The notes: a model not told the origin generated them from the sequence alone. DNA of 5,598 nt from Allobrachymonas sp. (GCA_017996515.1 JAGOGU010000102.1:1-5598), one strand, 5' to 3'. Shown: positions 1 to 5,569, numbered from the stretch's first letter. A program made the numbers and translations.

Positions 1-634
1 ACTCCTGCTCGTTGCGCTGGTATTGCATGCGCACCAGTTGCTGGATGATGTCGCGCTGGCTGTACTGGTCGCCTTCGCGCAGCGTCATGATCATCTTGTG
101 GTAACTCTCGGGCTTGCCAATGCCGTAGATGGCGCTGACGGTGGCAACGATGACCACATCACGCCGCTCCAGCAGGCTTTTGGTGCAGCTTAAGCGCATC
201 TGCTCGATGTGCTCGTTGATGGCGCTGTCTTTTTCGATGAACAGGTCGCGCTGCGGCACATAGGCTTCGGGCTGGTAGTAGTCGTAGTAGCTGACGAAAT
301 ACTCCACCGCATTTTTCGGGAAAAACTCGCGAAACTCGCTATACAGCTGCGCCGCCAGCGTTTTGTTGGGTGCAAAGATGATGGCTGGCCTGCCCAGGCG
401 GGCAATGACATTGGCCATGGTGAAGGTTTTGCCCGAGCCGGTTACGCCCAGCAGGGTTTGGTAAACCTCGCCGTTTTCAATGCCTTCGACCAACTGCGCA
501 ATGGCCGTTGGCTGATCGCCCGCAGGCGGATAGGGCTGAAAAAGCTGAAAGGGTGAGCCGTCAAAGTGCACAAAGCTGCCTTGGCCGTTTTCGTTTTCGG
601 CGTTGTTTGGGTTGTTATTGGGGGTGTTAGGCAT
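1..634 (-). CDS. uvrB: UvrABC excinuclease subunit B, N-terminal part (cut by window edge)
   Basis: UvrB is the DNA-loading, damage-verifying helicase-like subunit of nucleotide excision repair. It receives DNA from UvrA and recruits UvrC for incision in the cytoplasm. Reading the minus strand from the ATG at 634 gives 211 uninterrupted codons up to the window edge; the rest of the usual ~670-700 residues lies outside. Visible landmarks are a Q-motif-like segment [14 protein letters not shown] (32-45), the Walker A loop GVTGSGKT (63-70), the motif Ia-like APNKTLAAQ (88-96), and the signature beta-hairpin [16 protein letters not shown] (117-132) that threads between the DNA strands. VATVSAIYG follows at 163-171. 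Residues 1-20 are a variable Asn-rich leader. The start is the only in-frame ATG before the conserved core, but the bases before it are C/T-rich with no clear Shine-Dalgarno. No LexA-type CTGT-N8-ACAG box is seen upstream. Identification is very secure; the exact start is less so. Confidence 0.97.
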   Translation of the reverse strand, partial: MPNTPNNNPNNAENENGQGSFVHFDGSPFQLFQPYPPAGDQPTAIAQLVEGIENGEVYQTLLGVTGSGKTFTMANVIARLGRPAIIFAPNKTLAAQLYSEFREFFPKNAVEYFVSYYDYYQPEAYVPQRDLFIEKDSAINEHIEQMRLSCTKSLLERRDVVIVATVSAIYGIGKPESYHKMIMTLREGDQYSQRDIIQQLVRMQYQRNEQE

Positions 635-657
635 GGGAAGGGGAAATACTTGTTTTG

Positions 658-686
658 TTTTTACCTTACTTTCTTTGCTTCGCCAA
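658..686 (-). promoter_or_regulatory. Possible uvrB promoter (weak sigma-70 match)
   Basis: On the minus strand TTGGCG (686-681) and TAAAAA (663-658) are separated by 17 bases. Each matches the sigma-70 consensus at four of six positions. A start about seven bases further would leave a leader of some 17 nt before the uvrB ATG. The elements overlap the loop and one arm of the stem-loop at 665-696, so the match may be chance in A/T-rich repeat DNA. Confidence 0.22.
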
Positions 687-696
687 AGAAAGTAAG
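665..696. repeat. 13-bp perfect stem-loop, widespread-type intergenic palindrome
   Basis: The arms 665-677 (CTTACTTTCTTTG) and 684-696 are perfect reverse complements over 13 bp, with the six-base loop CTTCGC. The AAAGAAAG word recurs at once downstream (698-705). I recall near-identical sequence in intergenic regions of many proteobacteria, often mis-annotated as short proteins with a KKVSKE/KEKVTK-like string. Here the plus-strand translation reads [14 protein letters not shown]. No T-run follows on either strand, so it is not a standard terminator. Confidence 0.75.
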
Positions 697-711
697 CAAA
701 GAAAGGCGACC

Positions 712-750
712 CTCTGCGGCGGTTCACACCTGTGAACTGCCTTCGCAGAG
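712..750. repeat. Two-part hairpin (7-bp outer stem, 9-bp inner stem)
   Basis: The outer arms CTCTGCG (712-718) and CGCAGAG (744-750) enclose inner arms CGGTTCACA (720-728) and TGTGAACTG (731-739) around a two-base loop. The one inner mismatch, G721 against T738, would be a G:U pair in plus-strand RNA but an A-C mismatch in minus-strand RNA. It follows the 665-696 stem by 15 bases and is probably part of the same repeat unit. Confidence 0.7.
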
Positions 751-754
751 CGAG

Positions 755-912
755 GCACTTGTATACCACTGCATACGGTGTTTTTTACTGCGCCTTTTTG
801 CCTCATACTGCGTTGTGTTTTTGAGTCATAGTCTCGCTATGACTTGCAAAACACGCCTTGCCTGAGACAAAAAATGCTTGAAACTCCACTCGTAGCAGTG
901 ATACACAAGCGC
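755..912. repeat. Nested palindrome: imperfect ~22-bp outer arms around a central hairpin
   Basis: The arm at 755-777 and the reverse complement of 891-912 align with three transitions and one single-base gap. Near the centre lies a hairpin: AGTCATAG (824-831) with CTATGACT (837-844) around the five-base loop TCTCG, extended after a small internal loop by GTGTTTT (815-821) with AAAACAC (848-854). The midpoints of the outer arms and central hairpin agree within about two bases. Between them, CGCC-TTTTT-GCCT (791-803) and CGCC-TT-GCCT (855-864, upstream C at 854) flank the core. All three outer-arm mismatches become G:U pairs in minus-strand RNA, the direction of cinA-uvrB transcription. It could be a miniature palindromic mobile repeat or a structured RNA segment; no family is recognised. 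Confidence 0.6.
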
Positions 913-917
913 CCCCT

Positions 918-982
918 CATTTTTTGGCGCATGATGCAACTCGCTTTCGCTCAAACATCATCATGCTTGTATCCAAAAAATG
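918..982. repeat. Long-range hairpin with 10-bp and 8-bp stems
   Basis: The arms CATTTTTTGG (918-927) and CCAAAAAATG (973-982) pair perfectly over 10 bp. Inside them GCATGATG (929-936) pairs with CATCATGC (959-966) over 8 bp, leaving a 22-base loop. The left arm can instead pair over 8 bp with AAAAAATG at 869-876, so two folds compete. It begins about 36 bases beyond the cinA-like stop codon in the direction of transcription, but ends without a downstream T-run. Confidence 0.65.
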
Positions 983-1017
983 CTGCACTGCTCAGCGCCT
1001 TAGAAGGGAACCCGTTT

Positions 1018-1932
1018 TTAAGGTGAGCGCGAACTGTCGCGAAAATATGGATTGTTGCCCATGCTGTTTTTTGCCACGACAAAGCGTTGCTGCATATCAT
1101 TGAGCGTTTTTTGCAGATGTGCAAAGGCTTGCTCGACGGCTGTTTGTGGGCCTTTTACGCCCAGCTCGATATGCGGGCCGTGCACGGGGTGATGCACGCT
1201 GGGCAGGCTGAAAATCTTGATGTCTGGCCAGCGTTGCTCAAGGCTTTCCATCAAAGGCGTAAGCACAGCTTCGGACGCATTGGGCAGAATCAAGGCATGC
1301 TCGACCCAATCGCGCGTGCGTTGCCACTGTGCGTAAAAGTGGTCGAGCACCCAAGCGATCATCGGATGCGCCATGACCGGAAACCCCGGAAAAAAATGCG
1401 CATGCCCGACCGAAAACCCCGCAATCTGGTTGAACGGGTTGGGAATGATTTCGGCCGTGGCGGGCAACATGGCCATTTGCAGGCGCTGCACATTGTCGGC
1501 ACGTGTGGCATCAAAGGCTTCGCCTTTTTCAGCGGCCATGGCCTGCATGCGCTGCTCAATCAAATCGCGTGCCACGGGGTGCAGCGCCAACGTTACCCCC
1601 GCTGCGGCTGCTGCCGCCTGGCGCGTGTGGTCGTCTGGCGTGGCACCAATGCCGCCGCAGCACATCACCACATCGCCGCTGGCCAATACCTGTCGAAGCA
1701 GCTGGGTGAGTTGCGTGCGGTTGTCGCCCAGCATGTGCACATACGACAGCGCCAAGCCGCGCTCGCCCAGCAGTTCGATCATTTTGGGCACATGGCTGTC
1801 CTGGCGGCGGCCAGAAAGAATTTCGTCGCCGACCACGATCAGGCCGAAGCGGGGCAGATGGGTATGCACCGCGGGCGGCTGAATGCCTTGCGGCGCATCA
1901 GGGTGAAAAATGCGTTCAGTGCTCATCGTCAT
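1018..1932 (-). CDS. CinA-like / molybdopterin-binding (MoCF domain) protein without CinA C-terminal domain
   Basis: The 304-residue product has the MoCF_biosynth fold shared by MogA, MoeA and the N-terminal half of CinA. Databases usually call such proteins competence/damage-inducible protein A. The diagnostic stretches are FGLIVVGDEILSGRRQD (29-45) and CCGGIGATPDDHTRQA (91-106), which form the pterin/nucleotide-binding loops, followed by NPFNQIAGF (165-173) and FFPGFPVMAHPM (180-191), matching the family's 'PG-P-M' segment. The C-terminal nicotinamide-nucleotide deamidase domain of full CinA is absent. Residues 205-304 are instead a small alpha/beta region with no motif I know. The true substrate of these short forms is not established. 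ATG codons at 1932 and 1926 both fit and neither has a Shine-Dalgarno. The start overlaps the upstream EI24 gene by 17 (or 11) bases, implying one transcript and probable translational coupling. Confidence 0.88.
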   Translation of the reverse strand: MTMSTERIFHPDAPQGIQPPAVHTHLPRFGLIVVGDEILSGRRQDSHVPKMIELLGERGLALSYVHMLGDNRTQLTQLLRQVLASGDVVMCCGGIGATPDDHTRQAAAAAAGVTLALHPVARDLIEQRMQAMAAEKGEAFDATRADNVQRLQMAMLPATAEIIPNPFNQIAGFSVGHAHFFPGFPVMAHPMIAWVLDHFYAQWQRTRDWVEHALILPNASEAVLTPLMESLEQRWPDIKIFSLPSVHHPVHGPHIELGVKGPQTAVEQAFAHLQKTLNDMQQRFVVAKNSMGNNPYFRDSSRSP

Positions 1933-2824
1933 GGGAGGTGGTGGAGTTTGGCAACGTCAGTGGCGACTGCGCCATGGGAGTGTGCGATTCAGGTGCAGGG
2001 CGGGTGATGATTTCGGCATCCAGCACCTGATTTTCTTCGCGCAGCAGTTCCAGCGCCCGCAGGCAGAAGTGACCAAACCAGAGCGTGGAAAAGATAAAGA
2101 CCAGGGTATAGAGCCAAATGGCGATCGGCGCCAGAATGAAAAACAGCCCGATGACCCAGGCCAGCGATGCAAACAGCAGGCTGGGCGCCGACCCCAGCAG
2201 GCCGGTGATGATGCCCATGGTCAGCAATTCCAGCCGGTAGCGTTTGAGCAGGGTGATGCGTTCATCCCGGCTGGCGTGCTCGGCCAGTACGTCGTAAGGC
2301 AGCAACTTGGCAACCAACCAGCCCCAGATCAGCGGCGGTATCAGCAGCGCCAAAGGCGGTAACAGCCACAGCGGCAGGCTCGCCAGCATGATGCCCAGCG
2401 CCAGCGCGGTATAGCCCATAGACCAAAAGGCGCTGGCCAGCAGGGTACCGCCGCGTTTTTGCGCCAGAGTTGGAAAACGCCGCTGCGCCAGCATACGGAC
2501 CAGGGCAGGGGTGCTGAGCCAGGTCACAATCAGCAGGCAGCCGATCACGATGGTGGGAATAGCCAGAAACAGCACCAACAGATGAGGCAAAAAGCGCAGG
2601 TATTCCGCCCCGCCCACCCAGTTCAGGGCGCGCAGTACCGCAGCTTCCAGCATGCCGCCTTGCAGCCAGCTGGCCATACCCGCTACGGCAGGTTGCCAGC
2701 CCCAATAGGCAAAGGCAAACACGGCAACAATCAGCGTAACCAACGGCGTCAGCGACAGCAAAATGACAGACGGATGCACGCAATAGGCAATGGCTCGCCA
2801 CAAGGCATCAAGAATTTTCTTCAT
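1916..2824 (-). CDS. EI24-domain (CysZ-like) integral inner-membrane protein
   Basis: This 302-residue, strongly hydrophobic protein resembles the EI24/CysZ family (PF07264), which in Comamonadaceae is a conserved hypothetical membrane protein. Likely membrane segments are about 18-41, 78-104, 129-150, 151-172, 200-222 and 223-250. A basic stretch, MLAQRRFPTLAQKRGG (111-126), lies between the second and third. Family-like strings include AIAYCVHPSVILLSLTPL (11-28), LPPLIWGWL (162-170, approximate), AEHASRDER (181-189) and FSTLWFGHFCLRAL (245-258). Residues 262-302 form a hydrophilic tail ending in DDEH, whose codons overlap the next gene. The frame stays open to 2989, but the extra 55 residues are not hydrophobic or family-like, so the ATG at 2824 (MKKILDALWR) is preferred. 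Some EI24 relatives (CysZ) carry sulfate; nothing here ties this protein to sulfur, so the substrate is left open. Confidence 0.87.
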   Translation of the reverse strand: MKKILDALWRAIAYCVHPSVILLSLTPLVTLIVAVFAFAYWGWQPAVAGMASWLQGGMLEAAVLRALNWVGGAEYLRFLPHLLVLFLAIPTIVIGCLLIVTWLSTPALVRMLAQRRFPTLAQKRGGTLLASAFWSMGYTALALGIMLASLPLWLLPPLALLIPPLIWGWLVAKLLPYDVLAEHASRDERITLLKRYRLELLTMGIITGLLGSAPSLLFASLAWVIGLFFILAPIAIWLYTLVFIFSTLWFGHFCLRALELLREENQVLDAEIITRPAPESHTPMAQSPLTLPNSTTSHDDEH

Positions 2825-3015
2825 CGCCGCCCAGTGTATCGGAATCGCGAAAAAATGGGAGTGCCTTTCACCTTGATGGTTTGCTCGGCGCACCATCCGT
2901 ATCTGATTGCCTGACCGGCCGGCTAATAGGCGTGATGGATAAGCGTGCTCGCCCATGAAAAATATCCCTGCCCGCGCAGGCCAATCCACAGGCCAAGACG
3001 TGCGGCTGGCCCATA
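2825..3015. promoter_or_regulatory. Divergent spacer between EI24 gene and relA
   Basis: This 191-bp spacer must hold the promoters for both the minus-strand EI24-cinA operon and plus-strand relA, but I find no convincing -35/-10 pair in either direction. It does contain an imperfect 23-base dyad at 2909-2931 centred on CCGGCCGG, a small inverted repeat CCTGC-CCGC-GCAGG (2967-2980), and the direct repeat CAGGCCAA at 2977-2984 and 2989-2996, 12 bases apart. These could be regulator sites, but that is inference only. Confidence 0.4.
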
Positions 3016-5298
3016 ATGCACCCCATGCAACCCTTGGATACGCCCCCTCGTCCCGATGAGAGCGTGGCCAGCATCCTGCGAGCCACGGCCGACACCCTGC
3101 CAGACCAGCCCGATGTGCTGGCGCATGCGCGTGCCTTTGTGCAGCCTTTGCTGGCCAGCATGACCTTGCCCAGTGGAGAAAACACCTTTGCGCACGCCGA
3201 AGGGGTGGCGCGCATACTGGCCTATATCGGCAGCGCGCCCAATTTGCAGGCTGCGGCCTATCTGGTGTACGCGGCCGAGCACCTCAACCGCCCGCAAGAG
3301 TTGATCGAGCAGGTGTTTGGCAAAGAGTTTGCCGATCTAGCGTTGGAGTCGATGCGCCTGATGCATTTGCAACGCAACCAGCGCCTGCAACGGGCGGGCG
3401 TGGGGCAGGCCAACCAGATCGAGGTGGTGCGCAAAATGCTGCTGGCGTTTTCGCGCGATTTGCGCGTGATCCTGCTGCGGCTGGCATCGCGCCTGCAAAC
3501 CCTGCGCTATCTGGCGGCTGCACGCAAGCCCGCCCCGCAAGAGCTGGCTTACGAATCACTGCACGTGCTGGCGCCTTTGGCCAACCGCCTGGGCATCTGG
3601 CAAATCAAGTGGGAGCTGGAAGACCTGGCCTTTCGCTTTCTGGAGCCGGCCACCTATCGCCAAGTGGCGCACTGGCTGGACGAAAAACGCGATCAGCGCG
3701 AACGGCGGGCCGAGCAACTGCGCCAAAGCGTGCAACAGGGGCTGGCCGAGCAGGGCATACAGGCATCGGTCAAGGCGCGACCCAAACACATCTACAGCAT
3801 CGTCAAAAAAATGCGTGGCAAGTCGCTGGACTTTGCGCACATCTACGATGTGATGGCCTTGCGCGTGATTGTGCAAGACGTGAAAGAATGCTACGCGGCG
3901 CTTTCGTGGGTGCACAGCCGGTATGAGCCGGTGAGCAGCGAGTTTGACGACTACATCGCTCGCCCCAAGGCCAATGGTTACCAGTCTTTGCACACCGTGG
4001 TGCAGCAACCGCAGGCAGATGGCAGCTTGCGCCCGATCGAAATCCAGATCCGCACCCAGGCCATGCACGACCATGCCGAAACCGGCGTGGCCGCCCACTG
4101 GGCATACAAAGAGGCGGGCGCCAAAGGCTATGCCGGGCACAATGCCAGCAGCGCGTACGAAAACAAAATCGCCGTGCTGCGCCAATTGCTTGCGTGGGAG
4201 CGCGACCTGAGCGGCGACGAGCAACCACCAAATGGGCAATCCAGCACACCCTCCGCAACAGCAAGCGGCAGCCTGCTGCAAGACCGCATCTATGTGCTGA
4301 CACCCGACGCCGCCATTGTGGAACTGCCCCAGGGAGCAACACCGGTGGACTTTGCCTACTCGGTGCACACCACGCTGGGGCATCGCTGCCGGGGGGCGCG
4401 GGTGGATGGGGTGATGGTGCCGCTCAACACGCCTTTGCAAAATGGGCAAACGGTAGAAGTCACTGCCGCGAAAGAAGGCGGCCCTTCGCGCGACTGGCTC
4501 AATACCGAACAAGGCTATCTGGCCAGCAACCGCGCCCGCGCCAAAGTGCGTGCCTGGTTCAACGCGCTGGCTCAGCAAGACGCCATTGCACGTGGTCGTG
4601 AAGCCGTTGAAAAACTTCTGCAACGCGAAGGCAAAACGGCGCTCAAGCTCGATGATCTGGCGGGGCAGCTGGGCTTTTCAAATGCAGATGCCTTGTTCGA
4701 AGTGGTCGGCAAAGACGAATTTTCGCTGCGCAACATCGAATCCGTTCTCAAACCGCAAGAGCCACCGCCCAGCGACGATGAAATCGTGCTGCAAAAGCAG
4801 GCGCAATTACAGGGCAAGGCGCAGGCCAAATTCGCGGGCAAAGGCGGTGTGCTGGTGGTGGGCATGGGGTCACTCATGACGCAACTGGGCAAATGCTGCA
4901 AACCCGCACCGCCAGACCCCATCGGCGGCTTTGTGACCCGTGGCAAAGGCGTGAGCGTGCACCGGCTCGACTGTGTGAACTACCGCAATATGGTGCGCGA
5001 CACGCCCGAGCGCAGCATCGACGTGCAATGGAGCGCAGATGCTGCATCCACCGCAGACGGGGCCGGCTACCCGGTGGACCTGCTGTTGCAAACCACCAAT
5101 CGGCCGGGCCTGCTGCGCGACATCACCGAACTGTTCGCACGTGACAAAATGCCGGTTATTGGCATGCAAACAGAGCCGGGCAAAGGTGTCAGCCACATGA
5201 CGCTGACCGTGCAAGTGGCCAACACCAATCGTCTGCGGCAAACGCTGGCCGAGCTGTGCAAAATAGAGGGCATCGTCTTTGCGCGCAGACGGCATTGA
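3016..5298 (+). CDS. relA: RelA-type (p)ppGpp synthetase with degenerate hydrolase domain
   Basis: RelA transfers pyrophosphate from ATP to GDP/GTP on ribosomes stalled with uncharged tRNA, making the stringent-response alarmone. The 760-residue length fits long RSH proteins. Domains in order: a pseudo-hydrolase HD region (about 35-190), a synthetase (about 250-365) with RPKHIYSIVKKM (255-266), IYDVMALR (276-283, carrying the expected catalytic Asp) and EIQIRT (342-347, the expected catalytic Glu), a TGS domain (about 424-485), a helical linker, a zinc-finger-like/CC domain with C627, C628, H649 and C653, and a C-terminal ACT domain (about 686-757). The first hydrolase histidine is kept (H60), but the catalytic HD pair is V84-Y85, so hydrolysis should be lost. 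The synthetase carries EFDD (309-312) as in monofunctional RelA, where bifunctional Rel/SpoT have a basic RFKD-like motif. ATGs at 3016 and 3025 are both possible; neither has a clear Shine-Dalgarno. A separate SpoT is expected elsewhere in the genome. Confidence 0.95.
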   Translation: MHPMQPLDTPPRPDESVASILRATADTLPDQPDVLAHARAFVQPLLASMTLPSGENTFAHAEGVARILAYIGSAPNLQAAAYLVYAAEHLNRPQELIEQVFGKEFADLALESMRLMHLQRNQRLQRAGVGQANQIEVVRKMLLAFSRDLRVILLRLASRLQTLRYLAAARKPAPQELAYESLHVLAPLANRLGIWQIKWELEDLAFRFLEPATYRQVAHWLDEKRDQRERRAEQLRQSVQQGLAEQGIQASVKARPKHIYSIVKKMRGKSLDFAHIYDVMALRVIVQDVKECYAALSWVHSRYEPVSSEFDDYIARPKANGYQSLHTVVQQPQADGSLRPIEIQIRTQAMHDHAETGVAAHWAYKEAGAKGYAGHNASSAYENKIAVLRQLLAWERDLSGDEQPPNGQSSTPSATASGSLLQDRIYVLTPDAAIVELPQGATPVDFAYSVHTTLGHRCRGARVDGVMVPLNTPLQNGQTVEVTAAKEGGPSRDWLNTEQGYLASNRARAKVRAWFNALAQQDAIARGREAVEKLLQREGKTALKLDDLAGQLGFSNADALFEVVGKDEFSLRNIESVLKPQEPPPSDDEIVLQKQAQLQGKAQAKFAGKGGVLVVGMGSLMTQLGKCCKPAPPDPIGGFVTRGKGVSVHRLDCVNYRNMVRDTPERSIDVQWSADAASTADGAGYPVDLLLQTTNRPGLLRDITELFARDKMPVIGMQTEPGKGVSHMTLTVQVANTNRLRQTLAELCKIEGIVFARRRH

Positions 5299-5315
5299 AC
5301 ATCGACAGCGCACCA

Positions 5316-5378
5316 ACGACCGCCTGCCATCGCCATATTGTGATCGACATGACATGGCGATGGTCTCATAGTGGTCGT
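5316..5378. repeat. Inverted repeat downstream of relA
   Basis: CCATCGCCAT (5327-5336) and ATGGCGATGG (5354-5363) are perfect 10-bp complements around a 17-base loop. A second pair, ACGACC (5316-5321) and GGTCGT (5373-5378), lies outside it, separated by an unequal internal loop. It begins 18 bases after the relA stop codon. There is no following T-run, so it is not a textbook intrinsic terminator; it might protect the 3' end of relA mRNA or mark a Rho-dependent end. Confidence 0.55.
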
Positions 5379-5441
5379 GCCGCCGAAGTGGCCGCAACAC
5401 GGCATATCGCCCATACGCCATGAAAAGCACGGGGGTACTGC

Positions 5442-5476
5442 CTGTTTGTCTGCTTTTCTCTGCTATACTCTGCCGC
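5442..5476 (+). promoter_or_regulatory. Probable tRNA-Val promoter with GC-rich discriminator
   Basis: TATACT (5464-5469) matches the sigma-70 -10 box at five of six positions and lies 17 bases before the mature tRNA 5' end. The best-spaced -35 is the poor CTGTTT (5442-5447, 16-base spacer). The seven bases after the -10, CTGCCGC (5470-5476), form a GC-rich discriminator as in stable-RNA promoters repressed by ppGpp and DksA. Transcription would begin near 5476, leaving a leader of about 10 nt. Confidence 0.5.
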
Positions 5477-5486
5477 TTAGGTTTTC

Positions 5487-5563
5487 AGGCGCGTAGCTCA
5501 GCTGGTTAGAGCACCACCTTGACATGGTGGGGGTCGTTGGTTCGAGTCCAATCGCGCCTACCA
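5487..5563 (+). tRNA. tRNA-Val (anticodon GAC)
   Basis: A complete 77-nt tRNA that decodes GUC and GUU valine codons. The acceptor stem AGGCGCG (5487-5493) pairs perfectly with CGCGCCT (5553-5559), followed by discriminator A and an encoded CCA (5561-5563). The D arm is GCTC-AGCTGGTTA-GAGC. The anticodon stem CCACC/GGTGG (5514-5518, 5526-5530) encloses loop TTGACAT with anticodon GAC at 5521-5523. The T arm GTTGG-TTCGAGT-CCAAT (5536-5552) contains the invariant TTCGA, with one G:U pair at its base. It has its own likely promoter and is followed immediately by a terminator, so it appears to be a single-gene unit rather than part of a tRNA cluster. Confidence 0.97.
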
Positions 5564-5569
5564 AAATTC

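Larger units (their letters stand above)
635..1017. other. Gene-free spacer packed with palindromic repeats, between cinA-like gene and uvrB
   Basis: This 383-bp spacer follows the cinA-like stop codon and precedes the uvrB start in the same transcription direction. I see no credible gene in it; the plus-strand open frames at 566-865 and 844-1026 run through the repeats and resemble no conserved protein. It is richer in A/T tracts than the flanking genes and holds four separate hairpin-forming units (665-696, 712-750, 755-912 with a core at 815-854, and 918-982) plus short recurring words: CACTGC or its complement at 767-772, 895-900 and 986-991, TACTGCG at 786-792 and 806-812, and AAAAAATGCT at 869-878 and 975-984. 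None of the stems is followed by a T-run in the cinA-to-uvrB direction, so no standard terminator separates the two genes. Confidence 0.8.

Noticed and set aside
209..556. Plus-strand 115-residue open frame
   Set aside because: It lies antisense to the conserved uvrB coding region and has no recognisable motif; uvrB is certain from its Walker A and beta-hairpin.
665..696. Stem-loop as an intrinsic terminator for the cinA-like gene
   Set aside because: No U-tract follows on either strand, the stem is A/T-rich, and it sits only about 30 bases from the uvrB start.
566..865. Plus-strand 99-residue open frame
   Set aside because: It runs from antisense-uvrB into the palindromic spacer, and its residues come from the repeat ([14 protein letters not shown]). 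This looks like a known type of spurious repeat-derived ORF.
635..1017. CRISPR array or IS element in the spacer
   Set aside because: There are no evenly spaced direct repeats with unique spacers, and no transposase frame; the repeats are short, mostly inverted and irregular.
844..1026. Plus-strand 60-residue open frame
   Set aside because: It is formed by the hairpin repeats themselves, without ribosome binding site, domain or conservation that I can recognise.
1087..2007. Plus-strand 306-residue open frame
   Set aside because: It is a shadow antisense to the cinA-like gene; its His/Arg/Gln-rich composition is typical of reverse frames in GC-rich DNA, and the opposite strand has intact MoCF motifs.
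2825..2989. 55-residue N-terminal extension of the EI24 protein
   Set aside because: The added residues are not family-like, and would make the gene fill most of the divergent spacer where promoters must lie. MKKILDALWR matches the usual family N-terminus.
3556..4623. Minus-strand 355-residue open frame
   Set aside because: It is a long antisense shadow over the relA synthetase and TGS domains, with no motif. Long reverse frames are expected in GC-rich genes.
4870..5430. Minus-strand 186-residue open frame crossing the relA 3' end
   Set aside because: Most of it is antisense to the RelA zinc-finger and ACT domains and the rest crosses the hairpin spacer; no domain or initiation signal is visible.
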